Origin: Pseudomonas triticifolii
Lineage (GTDB): Bacteria; Pseudomonadota; Gammaproteobacteria; Pseudomonadales; Pseudomonadaceae
Assembly (NCBI RefSeq): GCF_014358015.1
Contig: NZ_JACONV010000008.1
Coordinates: forward strand, 117,573 to 181,572
Length of the DNA: 64,000 nt
Direction: 5' to 3'
Every line of letters begins with the position of its first letter. The first letter of the stretch is position 1. The notes under the pieces are model-generated. The model saw only the letters and a program-made list of their open reading frames with translations. It did no database searches and was not told the origin of the DNA. Positions 54,958 to 63,950 of the stretch are shown here, in pieces. The translations under genes and the position numbers were made by a program.

Positions 54958-56469
54958 TCATGTACTCGGTTTGCTGAACAAGACGTAAATTTTCAATGCC
55001 AGTGGCTTGTAGCTCGCGGCGACCAGCGTCACGGTGATGAAGCCGCTTGCGGCCAGCGCCAGAAACAGGCTGGTGCGACTCTGATCGGCGATCAGTCGGA
55101 ACACCGGCTCACTGATGAACAGCCCGGCGGCTGTCACCGCGCTGATGCGCAGAATGTCGCGCAACCACTGACCATGGATGCCAGGGGCAAGGCGCTGGTG
55201 AACGATCATTGGCCAGATCGCGAACGACACTGCCCGCAGAAAGAACCAGGCGAGGGCAGCGCCGTACACGCCCTGGTAGTGAATGGCCAGAAACAGGGTG
55301 GGCACCGTGATCACGGCCGACACAAGGCTGTACCACAGGTGCAGGCGCATCTGGCCGTAGGCGTATTGCAAGTAAAACTGAAAGGCGCTGGCGGCCATGA
55401 TGGCGCTGCCCAGTGCGTACCAGCTCAGGATCGAACGGCTCCAGTTCGCAGCTTCTGCATCGCCTGTCCAGCCCAGAATCAATGGTTGGGCGTGCAGTGC
55501 GATGACGGCCGCCAATGGAAACAGAAAAGTGCATACAAGCCGGTTCGCGGCCAGAAACAGCACATGCATGTCATCGCGCCGACCCTCCGCCATCAGCACG
55601 GTCAGTCGAGGCAGCAGGGTCTGCACCAGTGGATTGGTGAGCATCAGGATGCCGGTGGTGATCAGTGCGATCAGCGAAAAATAGCCGTACTGATCCAGTG
55701 GCAGCAGCCGCGACAGCAGCGCCTTGTCCATCTGTGTCAGCACGATCCACAGCACAGCGCTGAACGACATGCTCGCGGCGAACGGCAGGATAGGCCTGAC
55801 CAGATGCCAGTCCAGGCCGGTCGACCAGCGCGCAACGGGCATCTGCTGCCAGGCGCGGGTGGCAAAAACAAGCGTTTCAATCAGCCCCACGGCGACCTGG
55901 AATTTGAAGAAATCCTCAGGGTCCTGTGAAAACTGGCTGACCAGTACAAGGCCACCGAAGTAGCGCAGGGTCGCGATCAGCACATTGGCGGCGTTCAGCC
56001 AGCCATGCTGCTCGAGGCCTTGAATGCCGCTCTTGTAGAGGGTCGAATACAAACGCAGGGCGATCACCAGGCCCATCAGGGCAATACAGTTGATCAGCAC
56101 GTCAGGCTGCAGCGTTCTGGCATTTAACCAGTGTGTGGCGATCCAGGGGCTGAGGAGGTAGATCAGCGTGCAACTGGTGAGCGCCATCGGCAAAAACATC
56201 AGCTCGAACGAGCGCAGCAAACGGCCAGCAGTGTCTCCGTCGCCTGCGCCTTGTTGATGCGCCACTGCGCGCACCAGGCTGGGCGACAACCCGGCATCGA
56301 GTAGCTGCAGCCACGCCTGCAGGACCGTGAAGAAGCCGATCAGCCCGTACACCTCGGCACCCAGGTGGCCGAGGTAGAAGGGCAGGATCAGAATTCCGAT
56401 CAGCAGCACGTATGCCTGACCAACGTAGTTGAGCGCTGTGTTGCGAATGACAGACCGTTTGTTTGGCAT
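54958..56469 (-). CDS. wzx: Wzx-type oligosaccharide flippase
   Basis: This 503-residue protein has about fourteen helices and belongs to the polysaccharide synthesis MATE/MOP family: NTALNYVGQAYVLLIGILIL, then LDAGLSPSLVRAVA and FFLRAVSFAIWPMIVH. ATG 56469 is five bases past the aminotransferase stop; an upstream TTG at 56478 is unlikely. It flips the lipid-linked repeat unit into the periplasm. Confidence 0.9.
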   Translation of the reverse strand: MPNKRSVIRNTALNYVGQAYVLLIGILILPFYLGHLGAEVYGLIGFFTVLQAWLQLLDAGLSPSLVRAVAHQQGAGDGDTAGRLLRSFELMFLPMALTSCTLIYLLSPWIATHWLNARTLQPDVLINCIALMGLVIALRLYSTLYKSGIQGLEQHGWLNAANVLIATLRYFGGLVLVSQFSQDPEDFFKFQVAVGLIETLVFATRAWQQMPVARWSTGLDWHLVRPILPFAASMSFSAVLWIVLTQMDKALLSRLLPLDQYGYFSLIALITTGILMLTNPLVQTLLPRLTVLMAEGRRDDMHVLFLAANRLVCTFLFPLAAVIALHAQPLILGWTGDAEAANWSRSILSWYALGSAIMAASAFQFYLQYAYGQMRLHLWYSLVSAVITVPTLFLAIHYQGVYGAALAWFFLRAVSFAIWPMIVHQRLAPGIHGQWLRDILRISAVTAAGLFISEPVFRLIADQSRTSLFLALAASGFITVTLVAASYKPLALKIYVLFSKPST

Positions 56470-56474
56470 GGCTA

Positions 56475-57596
56475 TCAAAGGACCTGAGCGATGGCAGGGC
56501 TCTGATAAGCCGGCCTGTCCAGACTGCAGGATTCGATCAGCGTCTCGATGATTCGATCCTGATCGGTCTTATGCAGGCCTGGGTAGATCGGCAGGCACAG
56601 CACGCGCTCACTCAATGCCCGGGAAACCGGCTGTGCTGGCTGCGGTTGCAGATACTCAAGCGTGTCGAGCGAGGGGTAGAAATAGCGACGCGGGTTGATG
56701 CCGCGATGGTTGAGCGCGGCACGAGCCTGCAGTAATGCCTGCTCGTCACTCAGGGCAATCGGGTAATAGCTGTGGTTCAACTCGCTGTCGGCTTGAGGCT
56801 CTTGCAGATCCAGATAGTTCTCGAGCCGTGAGGTGTAGCGTTGGGCAATTTCGGCGCGTTCTTCGAGAATGTTTTCGATGTTATCCAGAATGCACAGCCC
56901 CATCGCGGCCGAAAACTCGTTGAGCTTGGCGTTGATGCCGATGCCATCGATTTTGTCGACATCGGCGATGCCGAAGTTGCACAGCAGATAGGCACGCCTT
57001 GCCAGCTCGTCGTCGTTGGTGATGATCGCGCCGCCTTCAATGGTGTGGAACAGCTTGGTGGCGTGAAAACTCAGCGTGCTGATGTCGCCGCGATTCAGGA
57101 CCGACTGCCCGGCGTGCCTTACAGCGAAAGCGTGTGCGCCGTCGTAGACCACCTTGAGGTTGTGTTTGCGCGCAATCTGGTCGATGGCATCCACGGCGCA
57201 CGGGTTGCCGAACACATGGGTGCCCACAATGGCCGTGGTGTCTTCTTCAATAGTCCGTTCGATGTGCTGCGGCGAGATGTTCCAGGTGCCGGGGTCGATA
57301 TCGGCAAAGATCGGCCGAATGCCTTCCCACTGCAGTGAACTGCTGGTGGCAACGAAGCTGAAGGGGGTCGTGACTGCACTGCCACTCAGACCCAGTGCGC
57401 GATAAGCCACTTGCAGGGCAAGGGTGCCGTTATTGGTCAGAATGATGTGCTTGACGCCCAGGTACTCTTTGAGCCGATTCTCAAGTTCGCCGGCCAGCGG
57501 GCCGTGGTTGGTCAGCCAGCCGCGTGCGTAGATGCCCTCGACATAACGCTTGAACTTGTCGATATCACCCAGATAGGTCTTGGTTACGTTGATCAT
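56475..57596 (-). CDS. DegT/DnrJ/EryC1 aminotransferase
   Basis: This 373-residue PLP enzyme has LTNNGTLALQVAYRALGL, VYDGAHAFAVRHAG and the Lys site LSFHATKLFHTIEGGAI. It likely makes a 4-amino-4,6-dideoxy-hexose nucleotide, as VioA does. GGAGG sits five bases before ATG 57596, which fixes the start downstream of the in-frame ATG at 57608. It is the second gene of the operon, 44 bases after the dioxygenase. Confidence 0.88.
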   Translation of the reverse strand: MINVTKTYLGDIDKFKRYVEGIYARGWLTNHGPLAGELENRLKEYLGVKHIILTNNGTLALQVAYRALGLSGSAVTTPFSFVATSSSLQWEGIRPIFADIDPGTWNISPQHIERTIEEDTTAIVGTHVFGNPCAVDAIDQIARKHNLKVVYDGAHAFAVRHAGQSVLNRGDISTLSFHATKLFHTIEGGAIITNDDELARRAYLLCNFGIADVDKIDGIGINAKLNEFSAAMGLCILDNIENILEERAEIAQRYTSRLENYLDLQEPQADSELNHSYYPIALSDEQALLQARAALNHRGINPRRYFYPSLDTLEYLQPQPAQPVSRALSERVLCLPIYPGLHKTDQDRIIETLIESCSLDRPAYQSPAIAQVL

Positions 57597-57640
57597 CGAA
57601 GCCTCCATGTTTCCGTGTATCAAGATGCTGCCGTTACGCA

Positions 57641-58441
57641 TTACGTCGGCGACGACTGCGGCGTGTCGGTCTGGGGAGGCGAAATACGGGTTTGCTCACT
57701 GATTCGTGCAGCACGACGTTGGGTCTTGTCGAGAATCAGGCGAGTGACTCGGCCGCCACCGTGTGGGTCGCCGAAATGAAAGATCGCTGTGGCGCGTTTC
57801 AGGCCCGGGCTACAGGCCTGATTGGCATGCAGGGTGCGATAACCCCAGAACAGGTAGATATCACCGGGTTGTAGCTTGAGGACCTTGGGCACGAGCCATT
57901 GATGTTTGATGGCGGTACGCATGACCCAGCGGCTGAAGCGGTTCTGCAACAGCGACTTATCGATCATGTTGAGCAGGACGTGGCTGCGCACCTTGCGAAT
58001 ATTGGGGAACAGCATCAGATCGCCGCACGCTTCACCCTCGGTCGGGATGTAGATGGGGATCAACGCGGAGACCAGACTGGCATCGAAGTGAAAGCAGTTG
58101 GATTCGCGCAGGCCTTGCTCGCCCTGCACGCAGCGCAGGACCGGAAATATCTCATCGTTGAGGCTCTGCTGGTGCGCGCCGTGCTGATAGAGCGTGCTTA
58201 GCAAGTGCTTGAATTGGGGCGCAGACCAGAGGCTGGCCAGTAGACTTTCGTTCAGCGCAGCTTCGCCGTGGTACGCAAAGTACTCGCCGGCATGCACTTG
58301 CGCCTGCCGGTCAGTAAAAGCTCTTAACTGCTCAAGTTCGGTTTCGCTGAGCACGTTCTTCAATCGGGCAACGCCGATGCCATCCATTTCTTCTGCAAGG
58401 CGTTGAATATGCTGCGTATCGAGATCGGGTAGACAGGGCAT
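57641..58441 (-). CDS. Phytanoyl-CoA dioxygenase-family Fe(II)/2-oxoglutarate oxygenase
   Basis: This 266-residue protein has the metal triad His118-x-Asp120 (NCFHFDASL) and His205 (YRTLHANQ), with Arg216 positioned for 2-oxoglutarate. It has no signal peptide and is therefore cytoplasmic. As the first gene of an exopolysaccharide operon it may hydroxylate a nucleotide sugar, a lipid-linked glycan or an acyl substituent; this is inference. AGGTG lies eight bases before the ATG. Two ops elements are in its leader. Confidence 0.8.
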   Translation of the reverse strand: MPCLPDLDTQHIQRLAEEMDGIGVARLKNVLSETELEQLRAFTDRQAQVHAGEYFAYHGEAALNESLLASLWSAPQFKHLLSTLYQHGAHQQSLNDEIFPVLRCVQGEQGLRESNCFHFDASLVSALIPIYIPTEGEACGDLMLFPNIRKVRSHVLLNMIDKSLLQNRFSRWVMRTAIKHQWLVPKVLKLQPGDIYLFWGYRTLHANQACSPGLKRATAIFHFGDPHGGGRVTRLILDKTQRRAARISEQTRISPPQTDTPQSSPT

Positions 58442-58520
58442 TCAGTGACACCTCAGGCTCGGGGAGGCGAACAACCAAAAGCTAATGACTGGCTGATAAG
58501 TGGGTAAACGGTCTATCGGG

Positions 58521-58532
58521 CACGCTACCGCC
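58521..58532 (-). promoter_or_regulatory. ops element (RfaH recruitment site), proximal copy
   Basis: On the minus strand the sequence is GGCGGTAGCGTG, an exact match to the ops core GGCGGTAGC plus the usual GT. It lies 80 bases before the first operon gene. RfaH binds this sequence on the non-template strand of a paused polymerase. Confidence 0.85.
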
Positions 58533-58623
58533 CGAATCATGCGATCCATGCTCTCTGCATCTATCCGACAAATACCCGCGCAAACCGATTGAAATGTGCT
58601 GGAGTGGCAGATTGCTTCAGGCA

Positions 58624-58634
58624 ATGCTACCGCC
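58624..58634 (-). promoter_or_regulatory. ops element, distal copy
   Basis: On the minus strand the sequence is GGCGGTAGCAT, matching the ops core nine of nine. It is 92 bases upstream of the other copy. A perfect palindrome ACTGAAC-GT-GTTCAGT (58637-58652) precedes it in transcription and could form a pause hairpin. Confidence 0.8.
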
Positions 58635-58813
58635 ACACTGAACACGTTCAGTACATTCATGAGGTTTGTGAGCTAACAGACTTCCGCGACACCCACAGGG
58701 TATTCGGGAAAAAACTAACTTCGAGGGCGGTACTACAAATCACTGCAGCTTGACAGCATCCCGCGTAAAGCACTGCGGCGTTGGCGTATAAACCAGGATG
58801 CGTCTGACAGTCC

Positions 58814-58844
58814 TATATATTGGTTGTGTCAGCGATTCTGTCAA
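58814..58844 (-). promoter_or_regulatory. Candidate promoter of the exopolysaccharide operon
   Basis: On the minus strand TTGACA (58844-58839) is followed after 19 bases by TATATA, or after 17 bases by AATATA. A start near 58805 would give a leader of about 365 bases containing both ops elements. Other promoters are possible. Confidence 0.4.
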
Positions 58845-59408
58845 ATTATTTCGTCAGCTTTCTGTAAAAATTCTGATAAATAGTTTCATGTAAATTTTAA
58901 GTCATTGTTTTAAAAGGCCGTCAAAAAAACAGCATCCACTTGCTCAGTAAAAATGGCGGTTTTCAGACGTCTTTACAGAATGTGTGATGTGTCAGCGAAT
59001 TGAACAGGCACTGATTCAAAACAATCACCCGTGCCGCGTGTATTTATATGACGCTGCTAATGGGCATACGACACCGTCGACGTGGAGCATTTTGCAAAGT
59101 CTGTTGACGCTTTGCGATGGAAGGTGCTTTGACGCTGCAGCATTGAACAACGTGTGGCGGCTTTCGATACCGCGCGAGGAGCCCTGAAGCGCAATAGCGC
59201 GCGTGGTCAGTTGTCATTTTTTTTTATTTCTAAATCGAATATTTAAATATCAATTGATAATTTTTAGTTCTATCAAGATTGGTGCACTATGCCTGCGAAA
59301 GGTTTGAAGCTCAGAGCTTCAGCGCAAATAGCTTCTTCCTGCTGGCGGCTTGTAACGCCTCCATTATGAGTACGAGCCAGGCGGGCAGCTCCAGTCAGAG
59401 GAATGGCC
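58845..59408. other. AT-rich spacer between exopolysaccharide operon and cysteine desulfurase
   Basis: It is clearly richer in A/T than the rest of the window, especially around 58845-58960 and 59215-59280. A 67-codon frame at 58984-59187 has no ribosome site and no recognisable product. The promoter of the downstream gene is presumably here. No hairpin or repeat of note was found. Confidence 0.5.
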
Positions 59409-60587
59409 ATGAAAGAATCAGCACTGTACTTCGATTATGCGGCCACCACGCCTGTGGACGAGCGCGTCATCAAGGTGATGGTCGAGTGTCTGGGAAAGTC
59501 AGGCAATTTTGGCAACCCTGCTTCCAGCTCTCATTCTTTCGGTAAAAACGCCCGTTCGGCCGTCGAGACGGCTCGTCAGCAGGTTGCTGATCTGGTTGGC
59601 GCACAGTCTGCCCACATTATCTGGACATCCGGGGCGACCGAGTCGAACAACCTCGCCCTTAAAGGCGTAGCTCAAGCGTGGCAACAGCGTTCTGGACGCA
59701 CAGGTGGTCATGTCATCACCAGTCAGATGGAACACAAGGCAGTGCTCGATACCGCGCAGCAATTGCAAGCCAATGGCGTCACGGTCACGTACCTGCCGCC
59801 CGATGCGTACGGCCTGATCAGCGCCGACGCTGTCAGCGCCGCACTGCGCGAAGACACCTTTCTGGTATCGCTGATGTTGGTCAACAACGAGCTGGGTACC
59901 GTCAACGACATCGCTGAAATTGGCAGACGGGTGCGCGCGCACGGAGCGTTGCTGCACGTCGATGCAGCGCAGGCAGCGGGCAAGGTGAGGATTGATCTGA
60001 GCCAGCTCGCCGTGGACTTGATGTCGTTCTCGGCGCACAAGGTTTATGGCCCCAAAGGCATCGGGGCCTTGTATGTCGGCCCACGTGCCGAGCAGCGGCT
60101 GCTGGCCCAGATCCATGGCGGGGGGCACGAATGCGGATTACGCTCCGGTACTCTGGCGACGCACCAGATCGCTGGCATGGGTGCGGCCTTTGCGTTGGCC
60201 GGAGAGGCGTTTGACAAGGAATTCATCGAAACCAGGCGCTTGAGCCGTCTGCTTCTTGAGCTCGTGCAAGAGATCCCGGGCGTGCATCTCAACGGTTGTC
60301 CGGCGCAACGAATTCCTCACACGCTCAGCCTGACCTTTGCCGACAATGATCTGAATAGTGCCGCGCTTGCGCAGCATCTCGCATTCTCCTCGACCTCGGC
60401 CTGCAATTCGGCGAGTAACGCCCCATCGCATGTTCTGCTGGCGTTGGGGCACACGCCTCAGGCGGCCAGTCAGACAATCCGACTCAGCCTGGGACGCTTC
60501 ACCCGTGAGTCGGATGTGCGACGCGCAGCCGACGCCATTCATGCCAGTGTGCTCAAACCGGCATTCTGGGCGGTTGCTCAGGCGTGA
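59409..60587 (+). CDS. Cysteine desulfurase / class V aminotransferase (IscS/NifS-like)
   Basis: This 392-residue PLP enzyme has YFDYAATTPVDERV, WTSGATESNNLALKG, the Lys site SFSAHKVYGPKG, GGGHECGLRSGTLATHQIAG and the loop Cys in SSTSACNSAS. It is close to IscS but lies alone, without iscR/U/A. Sulfur donation to a special acceptor or a selenocysteine-lyase-like role is possible. ATG 59409 has AGAGGA at six bases; ATG 59403 overlaps that site. Confidence 0.88.
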   Translation: MKESALYFDYAATTPVDERVIKVMVECLGKSGNFGNPASSSHSFGKNARSAVETARQQVADLVGAQSAHIIWTSGATESNNLALKGVAQAWQQRSGRTGGHVITSQMEHKAVLDTAQQLQANGVTVTYLPPDAYGLISADAVSAALREDTFLVSLMLVNNELGTVNDIAEIGRRVRAHGALLHVDAAQAAGKVRIDLSQLAVDLMSFSAHKVYGPKGIGALYVGPRAEQRLLAQIHGGGHECGLRSGTLATHQIAGMGAAFALAGEAFDKEFIETRRLSRLLLELVQEIPGVHLNGCPAQRIPHTLSLTFADNDLNSAALAQHLAFSSTSACNSASNAPSHVLLALGHTPQAASQTIRLSLGRFTRESDVRRAADAIHASVLKPAFWAVAQA

Positions 60588-60645
60588 TGACTGCTCCATT
60601 ATCTGACCGGTGACAGCAGCCTATTTTCGGTCAGCAGGAGAGTCG

Positions 60646-62454
60646 ATGAGTACGCAAGACAAGGTCAGTACAGGCGTGGCAGAACGATTGGCGCGTGCCC
60701 GCGCTTTGATGAGCAGGGAGCGAATCGACGCCTGGCTGGTGCCGTCCGCGGACCCGCATCTTTCCGAATACCTGCCTGGCTACTGGCAAGGGCGCCAATG
60801 GCTTTCCGGTTTCCACGGTTCGGTGGGTACCCTGATCGTCACTCAGGATTTCGCAGGCGTCTGGGCCGACAGTCGTTATTGGGAACAGGCCACCAAGGAG
60901 TTGGCCGGCAGTGGCATAGAGTTGGTGAAGCTGGTGCCCGGTCAGCAGGGGCCGCTGGAGTGGCTCGCCGATCAGGCCTCGGCCGAAAGCGTCGTTGCGG
61001 TCGATGGTGCCGTGTTGGCAGTCGCCTCTTCGCGAAGCCTGGCCAGCAAGCTTTACGCGCGCGGCGCCCGGTTACGAACCGACATCGACTTGCTCATTGA
61101 GCTGTGGCCGGATCGCCCGGCTTTGCCAGTCAATCCTGTCTACGAGCATTTGCCGCCACAAGCCTCTGTCTCTCGCAGCGCCAAATTGCGTCTTGTGCGT
61201 GACGCTGTGATCGAGAAGGGCGCGGACTGGCATTTCCTGCCGACACTGGACGACATCGCCTGGCTGTTCAACCTGCGTGGTTCCGACGTGTCGTACAACC
61301 CGGTATTCATCTCCTTCGCGCTGCTGGGGCCGCAAAGCACGACGCTGTTTGTCGATTCGAAGAAAATTCCTGCTGAAGTACGCCAGAGCCTTGAGCAGGA
61401 TGGTATCAACCTAATGGAGTACACGCAGATCGGCGCCGCGTTGCGCGAGCTGCCAAAGACCGCGCGCCTGTTGGTCGACCCTGCGCGCGTCACGTGTGGG
61501 CTGCTGGATTACCTGGACAGTGAAGTGACGCTGATTGAGGGCCTGAACCCGAGCACGTTGCAGAAATCGCGAAAAACCGAGGCCGATGCGGCGCATATCC
61601 GTCAGGCAATGGAACAGGACGGCGTCGCGCTCTGCGAATTCTTTACCTGGCTGGACAGCGCGCTGGGCACGCAGCCCATCAGTGAGCTGACTATCGATGA
61701 GCACCTGACGCAGGCCCGCGAGCGTCGCCCGGGCTATGTCTCCCCCAGCTTTGCGACCATTGCCGGGTTCAATGCCAATGGCGCGATGCCGCATTATCGT
61801 GCCACCGAGGCCGAGCATGCGCAGATCGAAGGAGATGGTCTGTTGCTGATCGACTCAGGAGGGCAGTACCTGGGCGGTACCACCGACATTACCCGGATGG
61901 TGGCCATCGGTACTCCGTCTCTCGAGCAGAAGCAGGATTGCGCACGAGTGCTCAAGGGCGTGATTGCACTGTCGCGTACCCATTTTCCGCAAGGCATCCT
62001 GTCGCCCTTGCTGGACGCCATTGCGCGCGCGCCATTGTGGACAGAAGGTGTCAACTACGGGCACGGAACCGGGCACGGGGTAGGGTACTTCCTTAATGTG
62101 CACGAAGGGCCTCAGGTTATTGCCTATCAGGCACCTGCCACTGCGCAGACTGCGATGTTGCCGGGGATGATCACCTCTATTGAACCAGGCACTTACAGAC
62201 CTGGGCGTTGGGGTGTGCGTATCGAGAACCTGGTGATCAATCAGGGGGCTGGCAAGACCGAGTTCGGGGAGTTCCTCAAGTTCGAGACACTGACCTTATG
62301 CCCGATCGATACGCGCTGCATCGACCTGTCAATGCTCAATGAGGAAGAGCGCAGTTGGCTCAACGACTATCATGCGAGCGTCAATGAACGCTTGAGTCCG
62401 TTTCTGGACGGCGCTGCGCTGCAGTGGTTGCATGCCAGAACAGCTGCGATCTAG
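60646..62454 (+). CDS. pepP: Xaa-Pro aminopeptidase (aminopeptidase P, M24B)
   Basis: This 602-residue enzyme has two N-terminal creatinase-like domains and a C-terminal pita-bread peptidase. Metal ligands are visible as Asp in LLIDSGGQYLGGTTDITRM (two), His in GHGTGHGVGYFLNVHEG, Glu in TSIEPGTY and Glu in VRIENLV. The length matches the long eukaryote-like aminopeptidase P group. AGGAGA precedes ATG 60646; a further upstream ATG at 60610 lacks a ribosome site. It is cytoplasmic. Confidence 0.92.
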   Translation: MSTQDKVSTGVAERLARARALMSRERIDAWLVPSADPHLSEYLPGYWQGRQWLSGFHGSVGTLIVTQDFAGVWADSRYWEQATKELAGSGIELVKLVPGQQGPLEWLADQASAESVVAVDGAVLAVASSRSLASKLYARGARLRTDIDLLIELWPDRPALPVNPVYEHLPPQASVSRSAKLRLVRDAVIEKGADWHFLPTLDDIAWLFNLRGSDVSYNPVFISFALLGPQSTTLFVDSKKIPAEVRQSLEQDGINLMEYTQIGAALRELPKTARLLVDPARVTCGLLDYLDSEVTLIEGLNPSTLQKSRKTEADAAHIRQAMEQDGVALCEFFTWLDSALGTQPISELTIDEHLTQARERRPGYVSPSFATIAGFNANGAMPHYRATEAEHAQIEGDGLLLIDSGGQYLGGTTDITRMVAIGTPSLEQKQDCARVLKGVIALSRTHFPQGILSPLLDAIARAPLWTEGVNYGHGTGHGVGYFLNVHEGPQVIAYQAPATAQTAMLPGMITSIEPGTYRPGRWGVRIENLVINQGAGKTEFGEFLKFETLTLCPIDTRCIDLSMLNEEERSWLNDYHASVNERLSPFLDGAALQWLHARTAAI

Positions 62455-62482
62455 ATGATCGCTCCGTCGGGTTGCCGCGTCA

Positions 62483-62797
62483 TCACGACTGCGGCAATTC
62501 ACCGGAGAGCGGTGTGCTCTTCTTGCAGACGATAATCATGCTGCGGCTGGTATAGCCTGCCGGGTTGAGGCCGAAAGGGTAATCTTCCGGATCCTCTGCC
62601 GCGTCTCCTGATTTAGCAATGATCTTGAAAGTCCTGGATGTGCAGGCGTTTGTCGCCAGCTCATAACATTTGGCCCAGGATGAAGAGAGGCCCGAACAAT
62701 TGATATGAATGCCGCGCTTGCCTTGCTTGACCGGTTTCGACGTCGCCGCACAACCTGCCAGAGCCAGCACGGCCAGTACGATAAAAATGTATTTCAT
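62483..62797 (-). CDS. Small Cys-containing lipoprotein, unknown function
   Basis: This 104-residue protein starts MKYIFIVLAVLALAGC, a lipoprotein signal. The mature part has four Cys (NCSGLSSSWAKCYELATNAC and IIVCKK) that could form two disulfides, and a RSMIIVC ending that I recall from small exported proteins of Pseudomonas and Acinetobacter. AAGGA is five bases before the ATG. It is convergent with pepP. Confidence 0.7.
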   Translation of the reverse strand: MKYIFIVLAVLALAGCAATSKPVKQGKRGIHINCSGLSSSWAKCYELATNACTSRTFKIIAKSGDAAEDPEDYPFGLNPAGYTSRSMIIVCKKSTPLSGELPQS

Positions 62798-62973
62798 TCC
62801 TTTCCTTGAGCAAGCCATAACCTGTGAGCGCTACCTGCTTGAGTCGGCATAACCACATTGCAGGTGTAATGCCGCGTCCCGAATCTGCAAAACGGGACCA
62901 GCCGTAGGGCTAAACATGGCTCAAGCGCGTGACAAATACTAGTGCCTTATTGATTCCTGGTTGTCGAGTCCGT

Positions 62974-63861
62974 TCAGTCGGCAGGCACGAGCTGCGTTTT
63001 GGCAGGTGCCGAGCCGAGCGTTGCGCCGATGGACGCGAAGATGATCGCGGCAATTGCCAGCCATTGGGTCAGCGACAGGGTTTCATGTAGAAACACAAGT
63101 CCTGACAAAGCAGCAAACACCGGTTCCAGGCTCGCCAGCGTGCCAAAGGTCTTTGCTGACATTCGAGTCAGGGCGACCATCTCAAGGCTATAGGGGAGTG
63201 CGGTGGACAGTATCGCCACGCCCAGTGCTGCCGGTATCAAGGAAATGTCCAATAGGGCCGAGCCTGCATGCACTACGCCGATAGGCGCGATGAAAATTGC
63301 GGCAATCGTGACGCCCAGTGCTGCAGTCTGAATGCCGTTATCCGCTCCGGCCTTCTGACCGAACAGAATATAGGCCGCCCAGCACACACCGGCACCCAGA
63401 GCATATGCAGCGCCGACCAGGTCGATACGCTTGCTCGATTGCCCCAATGGAATGAGCAGCAGCAGGCCAATGACGGCCATTATCACCCAGAGAAAATCAA
63501 TGGGTTTGCGCGAAGCCCACAGTGCGACCGCTAAAGGGCCTGTGAACTCAAGCGCTACGGCAATGCCGAGTGGAACGGTCTGCAAGGACATATAGAAGAG
63601 CATGTTCATACCGCCCAGCGCGATGCCGTAGATGACAACTGTACGCAGTGAGCGGGCGGTGAGCCGAGCGCGCCATGGGCGCAGCACCAGCAGAAGAATG
63701 ACGCTGGCGAAGATGAGGCGCAGCGCAGTGGTGCCTTGTGCGCCTACCGCAGGGAAAAGACTTTTGGCCAGAGATGCGCCGCTCTGGATCGATATCATGG
63801 CAATGATCAGCAGACCCAGCGGGAATAGAAGAGCTGCGATGTTATGGGGTTTATCAGACAT
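62974..63861 (-). CDS. rhtA: RhtA-like threonine/homoserine exporter (EamA family)
   Basis: This 295-residue protein has ten helices in two EamA repeats. MISIQSGASLAKSLFPAVGA, NMLFYMSLQTVPLGIAVALE, FTGPLAVALWASRKPIDFLW and LSTALPYSLEMVALTRM identify the RhtA branch, which exports threonine, homoserine and related compounds. Two perfect palindromes lie 64-115 bases before the start. The gene beyond them to the right is outside the window. Confidence 0.85.
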   Translation of the reverse strand: MSDKPHNIAALLFPLGLLIIAMISIQSGASLAKSLFPAVGAQGTTALRLIFASVILLLVLRPWRARLTARSLRTVVIYGIALGGMNMLFYMSLQTVPLGIAVALEFTGPLAVALWASRKPIDFLWVIMAVIGLLLLIPLGQSSKRIDLVGAAYALGAGVCWAAYILFGQKAGADNGIQTAALGVTIAAIFIAPIGVVHAGSALLDISLIPAALGVAILSTALPYSLEMVALTRMSAKTFGTLASLEPVFAALSGLVFLHETLSLTQWLAIAAIIFASIGATLGSAPAKTQLVPAD

Positions 63862-63924
63862 TTCGGTGCAGCATCCTGAGAGGTCAATGTATGGGACACA
63901 GATATGATGCTGAATAAACGATCA

Positions 63925-63944
63925 ATGAGCAATATATTGCTCAT
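63925..63944. promoter_or_regulatory. 20-bp perfect palindrome upstream of rhtA
   Basis: ATGAGCAATATATTGCTCAT is a perfect palindrome, 64 bases before the rhtA start. Size and position fit an operator, for example for an Lrp/AsnC-, LysR- or GntR-type regulator. The regulator is not in view. Confidence 0.6.
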
Positions 63945-63950
63945 CTCTTG

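Noticed and set aside
58725..58736. Plus-strand GGGCGGTACTAC resembling ops
   Set aside because: It breaks the GGCGGTAGC core after GGCGGTA and faces away from the operon.
58984..59187. 67-codon plus-strand frame in the AT-rich spacer
   Set aside because: It has no Shine-Dalgarno, no recognisable product and unbiased codon use.
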